Below, piece by piece: positions 44,469 through 53,298 of a stretch of 64,000 bases of DNA. Numbering within the stretch: position 1 is the first letter of the stretch; each line of letters begins with the position of its first letter. A program made the position numbers and the translations under genes. The notes under the pieces are model-generated. The model made no database searches, was not told the DNA's origin, and worked only from the letters and a program-made list of their open reading frames with translations. This stretch comes from Siccirubricoccus phaeus. GTDB lineage: Bacteria > Pseudomonadota > Alphaproteobacteria > Acetobacterales > Acetobacteraceae. The DNA is taken from positions 246,697-310,696 of the forward strand of contig NZ_SRXO01000006.1 in the NCBI RefSeq assembly GCF_008360935.1, written 5' to 3'.

Positions 44469-45446
44469 TCAGCCCGGGTTGGCGGCGGCGGCCGGGGTCA
44501 CGCCCAGCACCTCGGTGAAATAGGCGATGGTGCGGGCCAGGCCCTCGGCCAGCGGGACCTGCGGTTCCCAGCCCAGAAGCCGGCGGGCCCTGGTGATGTC
44601 CGGGCGGCGCTGCATCGGGTCATCCGCCGGCAGGGGGCGCAGCTCGAAGGGGGAGGAACTGCCGGTGAGGCGCCGCACCTGTTCCGCCAGCTCGCGGATG
44701 GAGAATTCGCCGGGATTGCCGATATTGACCGGGCCGATGACGTCGTCCGGCGCATCCATCAGCCGGATCAGCCCCTCGATCAGGTCGTCGACATAGCAGA
44801 AGGAGCGGGTCTGGCTGCCATCGCCATAGAGGGTGATGGCCTCCCCGCGCAGCGCCTGGACGATGAAATTGGACACCACGCGCCCGTCATTCGGGTGCAT
44901 GCGCGGGCCATAGGTGTTGAAGATGCGGGCGACGCGGATGTTGACGCCGTTCTGCCGGTGATAGTCGAAGAACAGCGTCTCGGCGCAGCGCTTGCCTTCG
45001 TCGTAGCAGGAGCGGATGCCGATGGGGTTGACGTTGCCGCGGTATTCCTCCGGCTGCGGATGCACGGCAGGATCGCCATAGACCTCGCTCGTGCTCGCCT
45101 GCAGGATCTTCGCCCCGGTGCGCTTGGCCAGCCCCAGCATGTTGATGGCGCCATGGACGGAGGTCTTCACCGTCTGCACCGGGTTGTGCTGGTAGTGGAT
45201 GGGTGAGGCGGGGCAGGCGAGGTTCCAGATCTCGTCCACTTCCACGTAGAGCGGGAAGGTGACGTCGTGCCGCATCACCTCGAAATTCGGGTGGCCGAGC
45301 AGGTGGCGGATATTGTCGCGGGAGCCGGTGAAGAAGTTGTCCACGCAGAGCACATCGGCCCCGGCCGCCAGCAGCCTTTCGCAGAGATGCGAGCCGAGGA
45401 AGCCGGCCCCGCCGGTGACCAGGCTCCGCTTACGCGCGCGTTTCAT
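44469..45446 (-). CDS. UDP-glucuronate decarboxylase (UDP-xylose synthase)
   Basis: Extended SDR of 325 residues that converts UDP-glucuronate to UDP-xylose through a 4-keto intermediate. [11 protein letters not shown] at 11-21 binds [15 protein letters not shown] and SCYDEGKR give the Ser/Tyr/Lys catalytic set; [21 protein letters not shown] and [22 protein letters not shown] are diagnostic of UXS. An excellent AGGAGGTG precedes ATG 45446. It opens an apparent operon with the type I exporter and adaptor, perhaps linking sugar-nucleotide supply to an exported glycan or glycoprotein. Confidence 0.93.
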   Translation of the reverse strand: MKRARKRSLVTGGAGFLGSHLCERLLAAGADVLCVDNFFTGSRDNIRHLLGHPNFEVMRHDVTFPLYVEVDEIWNLACPASPIHYQHNPVQTVKTSVHGAINMLGLAKRTGAKILQASTSEVYGDPAVHPQPEEYRGNVNPIGIRSCYDEGKRCAETLFFDYHRQNGVNIRVARIFNTYGPRMHPNDGRVVSNFIVQALRGEAITLYGDGSQTRSFCYVDDLIEGLIRLMDAPDDVIGPVNIGNPGEFSIRELAEQVRRLTGSSSPFELRPLPADDPMQRRPDITRARRLLGWEPQVPLAEGLARTIAYFTEVLGVTPAAAANPG

Positions 45447-45562
45447 CCGCCGGCACCTCCTGTGGCGTGGTGAAGCCTGCAGGCTATAGCGCGCCGATGG
45501 TTTGCCAATGGTTACGGCCGGGCGGCGCTTGCGCCGCGATGCGGCCGGGGTAGAGGTGGGGG

Positions 45563-45985
45563 GTGCTGCACCTCATCAAGCTTTCCGTCGGGCCGAAGGA
45601 TATCGGCCAGTTGCGCGCCATCCAGCAACGCCGCCTGGCGGAGGAGCCGCCGTTGCGACACCGCACCAGGATGTTCCCCCGCAGGGCGGCGGAGCTGGTG
45701 GCGGGGGGCTCGATCTATTGGGTGGTGGCCGGTTTCGTGCAGGTGCGGCAGCTTCTGCTGGAGGTGCGGGAGGACACGCTGGAGGACGGCTCCGCCTGCG
45801 CCGGGCTGGTGCTGGACCCAACCCTGGTGCCGGTGGCGGCCAGGCCGGTGAAGCCCTTCCAGGGGTGGCGGTACCTGGCGCCGGAGGCGGCGCCGCCGGA
45901 CCTGGCGGACCTGGCCAGGGCCGAAGGGGAGGGGGAGCTGCCGGAGAAGCTGCGGGCGGAATTGCGGGCGCTGGGGCTGCTGTAG
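45563..45985 (+). CDS. DUF1489 family protein
   Basis: A 140-residue conserved alphaproteobacterial protein. Hallmarks: [15 protein letters not shown] at the start, [30 protein letters not shown] in the middle and [16 protein letters not shown] near residue 95. The function is unknown. The start is a GTG at 45563 preceded by AGAGGTGGGG. It stands alone, divergent from UDP-xylose synthase and convergent with a Bug-type protein, with a GAGGGC-TTT-GCCCTC hairpin after its stop. Confidence 0.88.
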   Translation: MLHLIKLSVGPKDIGQLRAIQQRRLAEEPPLRHRTRMFPRRAAELVAGGSIYWVVAGFVQVRQLLLEVREDTLEDGSACAGLVLDPTLVPVAARPVKPFQGWRYLAPEAAPPDLADLARAEGEGELPEKLRAELRALGLL

Positions 45986-45994
45986 GACATTCGA

Positions 45995-46009
45995 GAGGGC
46001 TTTGCCCTC
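45995..46009. terminator. Hairpin between convergent genes
   Basis: GAGGGC-TTT-GCCCTC lies ten bases after the DUF1489 stop and ten bases before the stop of the convergent Bug protein gene. The six-pair stem has no T-run; a bidirectional terminator is plausible. Confidence 0.5.
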
Positions 46010-46018
46010 CGCGCGGCT

Positions 46019-46996
46019 TCAGCCCGGCGCCGCACCGCTGAGCTTCACCAGGTTGCGCATGATCGGCTCCTGCCGCCGCGCATAGCCGGCGAACTCCTCG
46101 GGCCCCATCAGCCAGGGCGTCGCGCCATTGTCGGTGAAGGTCTTCACCAGCTCCGGCCGCCGCAGCGCCTGGTGGGAGAGCTCCGCCATGCGCAGCACCT
46201 GTTCCGGCGGCAGGCCCACCGGGGCGATCATGCCGTTCCAGCTCGTCAGGTCGAAGCCCGGCAGGTATTCCGACAGCGCCGGCACCTCGGGCAGGGAGGG
46301 GCTGCGCTCGGGGCTCGTCACCGCCAGGGCCCGCACCTTGCCGTCCCGCACCGCGCCGATCGGGCCGGCGAGATTGTCGAACATGACATGCACCTGGCCG
46401 GCCAGCAGATCCACCAGCGCCGGCGCGCCGCCGCGATACTGGACGAAGGGCATGTCCGTCCGCGTCATCAGCTTGAACATCTCGCCGCAGAGATGCGGCG
46501 TGGTGCCGGCGCCGCCCGTGGCGTAATTGTACTTGCCGGGATTGGCCTGCAGCAGCGCCACCAGCTCCGGCACCGTGCGCGCCGGCAGGTCGATGTTCAC
46601 GAAAAGCAGGTTGGGCTGCAGGTAGAGCCCGGTGATGTGGCTGTAGTCGCGCCCCGGGTCGTAGGGCAGGCCGGGGAAGAGCGAGGGCGCGATCGCCAGG
46701 TTGGCGACGCCGCCGAGGCCGACCGTATAGCCATCCGCCCGGGCTTTCGCGATGGCGTCGCTGCCCACCGTGCCGCCGGCGCCGGTGCGGTTCTCGACGA
46801 CGAATTGCTGGCCGGTGATGGCCGTCATCGCCTGGCAGAAGGCGCGGGACAGGATGTCGTTGGCGCCGCCCGCGGCGTAGAGGTTGATGTAGCGGACGGT
46901 CTGGCGCGGCCAGTCGGCGGGGTGGGCGCGGGCAAGGGCCGGTATGGCGAGGCCGGCAGCCAGCAACGGCCGGCGCCGCAGGGCGGCGTAGGGCAT
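46019..46996 (-). CDS. Tripartite tricarboxylate transporter (Bug/TctC) substrate-binding protein
   Basis: Periplasmic receptor of 325 residues with an N-terminal signal containing RRRPLLAAGLAIPALARA, possibly Tat-like. Family motifs: RYINLYAAGGANDILSRAF, FVVENRTGAGGTVGSDAIAKA, YNYATGGAGTTPHLCGEMFK and VQYRGGAPALVDLLAGQVHVMFDN. GGGAGAG lies before ATG 46996. No TctA/TctB genes are adjacent, as is usual for the large Bug families of this group. The ligand is probably a small carboxylate. Confidence 0.93.
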   Translation of the reverse strand: MPYAALRRRPLLAAGLAIPALARAHPADWPRQTVRYINLYAAGGANDILSRAFCQAMTAITGQQFVVENRTGAGGTVGSDAIAKARADGYTVGLGGVANLAIAPSLFPGLPYDPGRDYSHITGLYLQPNLLFVNIDLPARTVPELVALLQANPGKYNYATGGAGTTPHLCGEMFKLMTRTDMPFVQYRGGAPALVDLLAGQVHVMFDNLAGPIGAVRDGKVRALAVTSPERSPSLPEVPALSEYLPGFDLTSWNGMIAPVGLPPEQVLRMAELSHQALRRPELVKTFTDNGATPWLMGPEEFAGYARRQEPIMRNLVKLSGAAPG

Positions 46997-47086
46997 GGCG
47001 TTTCTCTCCCTGGGCGGCTCTGCGGCCGCTTGCCGCACTCTGCCGTGAAGCGGCGGCGCGATGCCAGAGTCTTGTGCGCCGAAGTC

Positions 47087-47607
47087 CTATGCGCCGAACA
47101 GGGCCTCGACACCGAGGGTGAGGCCCGGCGGGTCGAGCCGCAATTCGCCGGCGGAGAGCAGCGCGGTGTCGATCCCGGCCGAGGCGTTGCGCCGATGGTG
47201 GACCAGCACGCGGCGATCGGTGCGGACCATCAGATAATGCTGCACGGAGGGGAGACGGAAGTAATCCGTCAGCTTGGCGCCGGCATCGACCGCCCGGGTG
47301 CGGGGGGACAGCACCTCCACCACCACCACCGGGTTCGGGGCGGCGATGGCGTCATCCTCCATGGGCGGGCCGCAATTCACCATTGCGTCGGGCTCATAGG
47401 CGGTGTCGTCGTCGATCTCGACAGTCGCGTCATCCGGCAGGGCAGGCCGGCAGTGGCGATGGCATCGGCCAGGGCGCGCCAGATGGCGGCCTTGGCGCGG
47501 AGATGCGCCCCGTGCTCCGGCGACATCGCCACCACCCGCCCGGCGACCAGCTCGTACCGCCCGCGCGGCTGCTCCGCGGCCCAGCGGTAGAATTTTGCGC
47601 GGCTCAT
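47087..47607 (-). pseudogene. Uma2 family nuclease-fold protein (DUF820), frameshifted
   Basis: The frame from ATG 47607 encodes a normal Uma2 N-terminus (KFYRWAAEQPRGRYELVAGRVVAMSPE, then ALADAIATAGLPC). After about residue 57 the family sequence continues in another frame as ALPDDATVEIDDDTAYEPDAMV and PNPVVVVEVLSPRTRAVD, to a stop at 47087. The break lies near 47440 in the slippery GCCTGCCCTGCC. The core EVLSP motif of the restriction-endonuclease-like fold is in the displaced half. Either the gene is inactivated or this is a sequencing error. Confidence 0.8.
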
Positions 47608-47699
47608 CCGGGGGGCGGGGTGAAGCCAGCCTGATCCATGCCGCGAATATAGCCCCCAGCCTTCCCAAACACCCCCCGAAAAACTAAAGGGTTCCAAGG

Positions 47700-47854
47700 C
47701 CTGCCAGGGAAGGGGTCTCGGGTCGGGCCAACGGGTCTTTTCTGCGCCGGTCCGCCGGCGGGCCTGCCAGGGCGATCCGCCCTGGCGACGCCCGCCTTCT
47801 GCCCGGCCCGGAACATCCCCTGCCGCCCCGCCGCCTCACCCCTTCCCTGGCAGG
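47700..47854. mobile_element. 155-bp MITE-like element with perfect 17-bp terminal inverted repeats
   Basis: CCTGCCAGGGAAGGGGT (47700-47716) and ACCCCTTCCCTGGCAGG (47838-47854) are exact reverse complements. A further CCTGCCAGGG copy (47763-47772) heads an internal hairpin GCCAGGGCG-ATC-CGCCCTGGC with outer GCGGGC/GCCCGC arms. The flanks read GGTTCCAAGG on the left and AAGAAGGGCC on the right, compatible with an AAG duplication. Removing the element restores a family 1 repeat unit. There is no coding capacity. Confidence 0.6.
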
Positions 47855-47915
47855 AAGAAGGGCCCTTCGGCCCTTGACGGGAGGGTTTCGGGGAAGGCAG
47901 CGCCCTCCCCGAAGG
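47855..47915. repeat. Palindromic repeat upstream of ilvD (family 1, copy E, right part)
   Basis: AAGGGCC-CTTC-GGCCCTT (47858-47875) followed by the hairpin TTCGGGG...CCCCGAA (47887-47913). The left arm of the unit (CTAAAGGGTTCCAAGG, 47684-47699) lies on the other side of the MITE-like element. Confidence 0.7.
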
Positions 47916-47958
47916 AGAGGCCCCGGGGCCAATGGGCGTCCCGGATTGGAGGAACGCA

Positions 47959-49677
47959 ATGACCGCATGGGACAAGTCGACGCTGCCGAGCCGCCATGTG
48001 ACGGTGGGCCCGGAGCGCGCCCCGCACCGTAGCTATTACTATGCCATGGGCCTGACCGAGGCGGAGATCGACCAGCCCTTCGTCGGCGTCGCGACCTGCT
48101 GGAACGAGGCCGCGCCCTGCAATATCGACCTCTCGCGCCAGGCGCAGAGCGTGAAGAAGGGCGTCAAGGAAGCCCTCGGCACGCCGCGCGAATTCACCAC
48201 CATCACCGTCACCGACGGCATCGCGATGGGCCATCAGGGGATGAAGTCGTCCCTCGCCAGCCGCGACGCCATCGCCGACACGGTCGAGCTGACGGTGCGC
48301 GGCCATTGCTATGACGCGCTGGTGGGGCTTGCCGGCTGCGACAAGTCGCTGCCCGGCATGATGATGGCGATGCTGCGCCTGAACGTCCCCGCCGTCTTCA
48401 TGTATGGCGGCTCCATCCTGCCCGGGAAGTTCAAGGGCAAGGATGTCACCGTGGTGGATGTGTTCGAGGCGGTGGGCCAGCACGCGGCCGGCAACCTCTC
48501 GGACGAGGATCTGCACGCGCTGGAATGCGTCGCCTGCCCCTCGGCCGGCGCCTGCGGTGGGCAGTTCACCGCCAACACCATGGCCACCGTCTCCGAGGCG
48601 ATCGGCCTGGCGCTGCCGGGCTCGGCCGGCACGCCGGCGCCCTATGAGGAGCGCGACCGCTGGGCCTTCGAGAGCGGCCGCGCGGTGATGGAGCTGGTGA
48701 AGAAGAACCTCCGCCCGCGCGACATCGTCACCCGCAAGGCGCTGGAGAATGCCGCGGTCGTGGTCGGCGCCACCGGCGGCTCCACCAATGCGGGCCTCCA
48801 TCTGCCGGCCATTGCGCATGAGGCGGGCATCCGCTTCACCATGGACGACGTGGTGGAGATCATGCGCCGCACCCCCTACATCGCCGACCTGAAGCCCGGC
48901 GGAAAATACGTCGCCTATGACGTGTACAAGGTCGGCGGCATCCCGGTGATCATCAAGGCGCTGCTGGATGCCGGCCTGCTGCATGGCGACTGCATGACGG
49001 TCACCGGCAGGACCCTGGCGGAGAACCACAAGGACGTGGTCTTCCCGAAGGACCAGGACGTGATCTACCCGGTCAGCCAGGCCCTGTCGAAGACCGGCGG
49101 CGTGGTCGGCCTTAAGGGCAACCTGGCGCCCGAGGGCGGCATCGTGAAGATCGCAGGCATGAAGACGCTGCGCTTCGAGGGCACCGCGCTCTGCTTCGAT
49201 TGCGAGGAGGATGCCTTCAAGGCGGTGGAGGACCGCGCCTACAAGCCGGGCGACGTCATCGTCATCCGCTACGAGGGGCCGAAGGGCGGCCCAGGCATGC
49301 GGGAGATGCTCTCCACCACCGCCGCCATCTACGGCCAGGGCATGGGCGAGAGCGTGGCGCTGATCACCGATGGTCGGTTCAGCGGCGCGACGCGCGGCTT
49401 CTGCATCGGCCATGTCGGGCCGGAGGCGGCGGTGGGCGGCCCCATCGCCCTGCTGCAGAATGGCGACAAAATCGTGATCGACGCCGAGAAGGGCACGATC
49501 GACATGCTGGTCTCCGATGAGGAGCTGGCGAAGCGCAAGGCCGCCTGGAAGCCCCGCAAGACGGACTACAACAGCGGCGCGCTCTACAAATACGCGCAGC
49601 TTGTCGGGCCCGCCTATCTCGGCGCCGTCACCCATCCGGGTGCCGCGGCCGAGACCCATTGCTACGCGGATCAGTGA
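47959..49677 (+). CDS. ilvD: Dihydroxy-acid dehydratase
   Basis: Iron-sulfur enzyme of branched-chain amino acid and pantothenate synthesis; dehydrates 2,3-dihydroxy-acids to 2-keto acids. The 572 residues match the IlvD/EDD family. Likely cluster cysteines are in [10 protein letters not shown] (Cys47), [11 protein letters not shown] (Cys127) and [11 protein letters not shown] (Cys199). C-terminal signatures are [19 protein letters not shown] and [19 protein letters not shown] six bases before ATG 47959 decides the start; the longer frame adds only nine residues. It is transcribed alone and followed by very strong hairpins. Confidence 0.96.
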   Translation: MTAWDKSTLPSRHVTVGPERAPHRSYYYAMGLTEAEIDQPFVGVATCWNEAAPCNIDLSRQAQSVKKGVKEALGTPREFTTITVTDGIAMGHQGMKSSLASRDAIADTVELTVRGHCYDALVGLAGCDKSLPGMMMAMLRLNVPAVFMYGGSILPGKFKGKDVTVVDVFEAVGQHAAGNLSDEDLHALECVACPSAGACGGQFTANTMATVSEAIGLALPGSAGTPAPYEERDRWAFESGRAVMELVKKNLRPRDIVTRKALENAAVVVGATGGSTNAGLHLPAIAHEAGIRFTMDDVVEIMRRTPYIADLKPGGKYVAYDVYKVGGIPVIIKALLDAGLLHGDCMTVTGRTLAENHKDVVFPKDQDVIYPVSQALSKTGGVVGLKGNLAPEGGIVKIAGMKTLRFEGTALCFDCEEDAFKAVEDRAYKPGDVIVIRYEGPKGGPGMREMLSTTAAIYGQGMGESVALITDGRFSGATRGFCIGHVGPEAAVGGPIALLQNGDKIVIDAEKGTIDMLVSDEELAKRKAAWKPRKTDYNSGALYKYAQLVGPAYLGAVTHPGAAAETHCYADQ

Positions 49678-49770
49678 TCCCCATGACGTTGCTGCGCAAC
49701 GCCATGGGGACCCCGGGAGTCGCTCCCGGATAAGAGCCTCGCACAGCCTGCCGCGGCGAAGCCGCGGCAG
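49678..49770. terminator. Three consecutive strong hairpins after ilvD
   Basis: Starting at the base after the ilvD stop: TCCCCATG/CATGGGGA with an inner CGTTGC/GCAACG stem (49678-49710), CGGGAG-TCG-CTCCCG (about 49713-49729), and the perfect 10-bp stem CTGCCGCGGC-GAA-GCCGCGGCAG (49748-49770). The first is a likely terminator; the others may be repeat elements. Confidence 0.7.
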
Positions 49771-49866
49771 GGCAACGGGCGGCGCGGTTCTGGGCGCCGT
49801 CCATCGGACTGGGTGCTGGTCCTGTCCCCCGGCCCGTCCTAGCCTTCGGGCGGGGAGGGACCGGAG

Positions 49867-51768
49867 ATGACGCAAGGGCCAGGCATCCACGCCTTCGAAC
49901 TCACCGCCGCCGAAAGCTTCGCCGCCGGCCAGGATTTCGGCGCCGGCCCCTATCAGCGCCTCGCCGGCCTCGCCCGCGGCGCGCTGGACCCCGCCGATCC
50001 GCGCAATGCCGGCATCGCCGACCTCGACATCGCGCCGCGCAACGCCGCCGGGCTGATCCCCTATGCGACGGAGGTGGTGATCCTCCGCCCCGCCGATACC
50101 GCCCGCGCCAATGGCCGCCTGCTCCATGACGTGACCAATCGCGGGCGGAAGATGCTCTTCGCCGGCGTCTATGAGGGCCATGCCGTGCCGCCCGCCGAGC
50201 AGAACGGGCTGCGCAGCGCCGCCGCCGCCGGCAATGCCATCCCGCTGCGCCAGGGCACCACGCTGATCTGGTCCGGCTGGGACCCGGAAGCGCCCCGCGC
50301 CAATGAGGGGCTGCGGATCGAGCTGCCCCTGCTGGAGGGCATCACTGGCCTGGTGCGGGACGAATTCATCTTCGGCACCCGCATCAATCCGGCGGACCGC
50401 CCGACCGCCCCGCTCAGCTACCCCGTCGCCGATCCGGATCCGGCCCGCGCCCGCCTGACCGTCCGCCGCACCCGCGACGCGGCGCCGGAGGCCGTCACCG
50501 CCTGGGAGTATGCCGGTCCGCGCGCCATCCGCCTGCTGCCGGAAGGCACCGCCTTCACCCCCGGCAGCATCTACGACTTCACCTATCCGGCGACCGGCGC
50601 CCGCCCGCTCGGCATGGCCTATGCGGCGACGCGCGACCTTCTCGCCTTCCTCCGCCACGCCGAGGTCGGCAACCCGCTGGCGGATCTGCGGCGGCGCCAC
50701 GCCTATGCCATCGGCATCAGCCAGGCGGGCCGATTCCTGCGGCATTTCCTCGATCTCGGCATGAATGATGCGGGCGAGGGGCGGAAGGTCTTCGACGGCG
50801 TGCTCTGCCACATCGCCGGTGCCGGCCGGGTCTTCCTCAATGAACGCTTCGCCCAGCCGGACCATACCGCCTGCCGGCACGAGGACCATCTCTTCCCGGA
50901 AGTCTGGTTCCCCATGGCCGCCGCCGCCGCCACCGACCCGCTCTCCGGCCGCACGGACAGGTTGCTGCGCGGCGCGCCCACCGACCCGAAGCTGATGGAG
51001 GTGAACACCTCCACCGAATACTGGCAGAAGGGCGCCTCCCTCACCCACACCACGCCGGATGGCGCGGCCGACCTGCCGGAACTGCCCAACCACCGGCAGT
51101 ATTTCGTCGCCGGCACGAAGCATGCCGGTCGCAGCGGGGCGACGACGGCGCGCGGCAACGCCTTCCATCCCAACAACCCGCATTCCGCCAGCCCGCTGCT
51201 GCGGGCCCTGCAGGCGGCGCTGGAAGAGTGGGTGGAGCGCGGCATCGCGCCGCCGGCAAGCCGCGTGCCGCGCCTCGCCGAGGGCACGCTGCTGCCGGCC
51301 GAGGCGGTGCTGGAGGCCTTCCCCGCCATCCCCGGCGCCCGCCGCCCGCGCGGCGCCACGCCGATCGCCCCGGTGACGGATTGGGTTGCCGGCCAGCGCG
51401 GCCCGGAGACCGCCTGGCGCCCCCTGGTGCCGGCGGTGGATGCCGACGGCAATGAGCTGGGCGGGGTGCGCCTGCCGGAGATCGCCGTGCCGCGCGGCAC
51501 CCATACCGGCTGGAACCTCTACGCCGCGCCGGGGCTGGAGGCGGAGCTCTGCGACCGCGAGGGCAGTTTCCTGCCTTTCCCCGCCGATGCCGCCGCCCGC
51601 GCCGCGGTGGGCGATCCGCGCCGCTCCCTCGCCGAGCGCTACGTCGCCCCCGGTGCCTATGTCGCTGCCATCCGCGCCGCCGCCGAGGCGCTGGCGGCGG
51701 AGCGCCTGCTGCTGGAAGAGGATGTGCCGGGCTTCGTCGCGGCGGCGGAGGCCCGGGGGACGGGCTGA
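49867..51768 (+). CDS. Alpha/beta hydrolase domain-containing protein (Abhydrolase_10-like)
   Basis: A large 633-residue protein of the alpha/beta hydrolase superfamily. The nucleophile elbow is GISQAG (YAIGISQAGRFLRHFLDLG, near residue 284). Other conserved parts are LLHDVTNRGRK, GWDPEAP, YEGHAVPPA and the C-terminal GTHTGWNLY with the probable catalytic His. No signal peptide is seen. GGAGGG lies eight bases before ATG 49867. Members are uncharacterised or described as carboxylesterase-like. It is a single gene between ilvD and the GSCFA-WcbI pair. Confidence 0.82.
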   Translation: MTQGPGIHAFELTAAESFAAGQDFGAGPYQRLAGLARGALDPADPRNAGIADLDIAPRNAAGLIPYATEVVILRPADTARANGRLLHDVTNRGRKMLFAGVYEGHAVPPAEQNGLRSAAAAGNAIPLRQGTTLIWSGWDPEAPRANEGLRIELPLLEGITGLVRDEFIFGTRINPADRPTAPLSYPVADPDPARARLTVRRTRDAAPEAVTAWEYAGPRAIRLLPEGTAFTPGSIYDFTYPATGARPLGMAYAATRDLLAFLRHAEVGNPLADLRRRHAYAIGISQAGRFLRHFLDLGMNDAGEGRKVFDGVLCHIAGAGRVFLNERFAQPDHTACRHEDHLFPEVWFPMAAAAATDPLSGRTDRLLRGAPTDPKLMEVNTSTEYWQKGASLTHTTPDGAADLPELPNHRQYFVAGTKHAGRSGATTARGNAFHPNNPHSASPLLRALQAALEEWVERGIAPPASRVPRLAEGTLLPAEAVLEAFPAIPGARRPRGATPIAPVTDWVAGQRGPETAWRPLVPAVDADGNELGGVRLPEIAVPRGTHTGWNLYAAPGLEAELCDREGSFLPFPADAAARAAVGDPRRSLAERYVAPGAYVAAIRAAAEALAAERLLLEEDVPGFVAAAEARGTG

Positions 51769-52182
51769 TGCCGGCGGCCGGCGGGTCCGGCGGCATCGCG
51801 CCGGGCGTCCGTCGCCGGCCAGACCTGGCCGGAATCCCAGGCGGCGGCCGCCCGCCGCGGCAACAGCATGCCGGCGAGTCTGCGCCGGGCCGGCAAGGGC
51901 CGGAGCCTTTGGCAGGGCCGGAGTCGGGCTGAGGCCGCCGGGCGAAGAAGCTTCCACCCGGAAGGCGGCTCGGCGGCCGATCTCCGGCCGCTGCATCGCT
52001 CCGCATCCGCCCGGACCCTGCACCGGTGCCAGGGGCCGGGAGCGGGAGCCCATCGCTCCGCATCCGGGCGCCAGGCCGCCAATCCGACCGGAGTCGGACC
52101 GACCATCCCCGCCGCTTTACCCACCCTTGCATCCTCCCCACCTGCCCCGGCAGAACATCCCCACAACCGGCAGGCGAGCAGC
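51769..52182. other. Non-coding region upstream of the GSCFA gene
   Basis: No convincing gene is visible although frames stay open because of GC content. The 16-mer CATCGCTCCGCATCCG occurs twice, at 51994-52009 and 52051-52066, as direct repeats that could be regulator sites. CGGAGTCG-type half-palindromes (CCGACCGGAGTCGGACC, about 52086-52102) also occur. The promoter of the GSCFA-WcbI operon is expected here. Confidence 0.55.
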
Positions 52183-53298
52183 GTGACCAATCCCTATCGT
52201 GGCCGACCCGATTACACCTTCTGGCGCCAGGCCGTGGCGGGACAGGCGGCATCGGGCGTCGATCCCGTCACCGCCGTGCCCTTCACCCTCTCGCCCGGCG
52301 ACCCGATCGCGACGGCCGGAAGCTGCTTCGCCCAGCACCTCTCCCGCACCCTGAAAGCCGCCGGCTTCAATTGGCTGGAGACGGAACGCTTCACCGGCGC
52401 CGCCGGCACGGTGGATGAGGGCTACGGCATCTTCCCCGCCCGCTTCGGCAATCTCTACACCGCCCGCGCCCTGCGCCAGCTCTTCGACCGCGCCTATGGC
52501 CAGTACCGGCCCAAGGCCCGGGCCTGGCAGACCGCCGCCGGCGCCTGGCTGGACCCCTTCCGCCCGCGCATCCAGCAGGGCGGCTTCCCCAGCCTGGAGG
52601 CGCTGGAGGAGGACCGCCGCCGCCACCTGGCCGCCACCCGCCGCATGTTCGAGGGCTGCGCCGTCTTCATCTTCACCCTGGGCCTGACGGAGGGCTGGGT
52701 CAGCGCCGAGGACGGCGCCGCCGTGCCCCTCGCCCCCGGCGTGGTGGGGGCGCAGGAGAAGGAGGAGGCCTGGCGCTTCCACAATGCCGGCTTCGCCGAG
52801 ACGCTGGAGCAGATGGAGGCCTTCCTCGCCGGGCTGCGGCTGGTGAATCCCAGGGCGCGAGTGATGCTCACCGTCTCCCCCGTGCCCTTGATCGCCACCT
52901 ATGAGGACCGGCATGTGCTGGTCTCCACCATCGCCAGCAAATCCATCCTGCGGGCGGTGGCGGAGGAGCTGACCCGGCGCGATCCGGGCATCGCCTATTT
53001 TCCGAGTTATGAGATCGTCACCGGGCCGCAAACCGGCGGGCGCTACTACGCCGAGGATCTGCGGGAAGTGACCCCGGAGGGGGTGGAGTTCGTCATGTCC
53101 GTCTTTCGTCGCCACTACCTCTCCGGCGCGCCCGCCGCCCCCCGGGCCGAACCGGCGCCCGCGGCCGCCGCGCCCGCGAGCCCGCCGCTGGCCGCCGTCT
53201 CCGCGGAGGAGGTGGCGCGCTACCAGGCGCTCACCGGCATCCTCTGCGATGAGGAGGCGATCGTCTCGCCGGCCGTCTTCCCGCAGGGTCGGGCCTGA
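52183..53298 (+). CDS. GSCFA domain-containing protein
   Basis: A 371-residue protein of the GSCFA family, named after the motif seen here as TAGSCFAQHL near residue 46. Further conserved stretches are GIFPARFGNLYTARALRQL, FIFTLGLTEGW and LTVSPVPLIATYEDRHVL. The family is uncharacterised; the GSxxA block and later SPVPL resemble SGNH-type hydrolases or acyltransferases. I chose GTG 52183 because homology starts directly after it (NPYRGRPDYTFW). The Ala/Pro-rich linker near residue 315 precedes a short C-terminal helix. Its stop shares a base with the WcbI start (TGATG). Confidence 0.87.
   Translation: MTNPYRGRPDYTFWRQAVAGQAASGVDPVTAVPFTLSPGDPIATAGSCFAQHLSRTLKAAGFNWLETERFTGAAGTVDEGYGIFPARFGNLYTARALRQLFDRAYGQYRPKARAWQTAAGAWLDPFRPRIQQGGFPSLEALEEDRRRHLAATRRMFEGCAVFIFTLGLTEGWVSAEDGAAVPLAPGVVGAQEKEEAWRFHNAGFAETLEQMEAFLAGLRLVNPRARVMLTVSPVPLIATYEDRHVLVSTIASKSILRAVAEELTRRDPGIAYFPSYEIVTGPQTGGRYYAEDLREVTPEGVEFVMSVFRRHYLSGAPAAPRAEPAPAAAAPASPPLAAVSAEEVARYQALTGILCDEEAIVSPAVFPQGRA

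Larger units (their letters stand above)
47608..47958. other. Repeat-filled divergent region between uma2 remnant and ilvD
   Basis: No gene is seen. It contains copy E of repeat family 1 (47685-47915), apparently split by a 155-bp element at 47700-47854, and ends with the ilvD ribosome-binding site. Promoters for both flanking genes should lie here but I cannot define them. Confidence 0.6.

Noticed and set aside
47836..52053. A 1405-residue open frame antisense to ilvD and the alpha/beta hydrolase gene
   Set aside because: It is the high-GC shadow of two clear plus-strand genes; its translation is rich in Arg, Gly, Ala and His with no domain.
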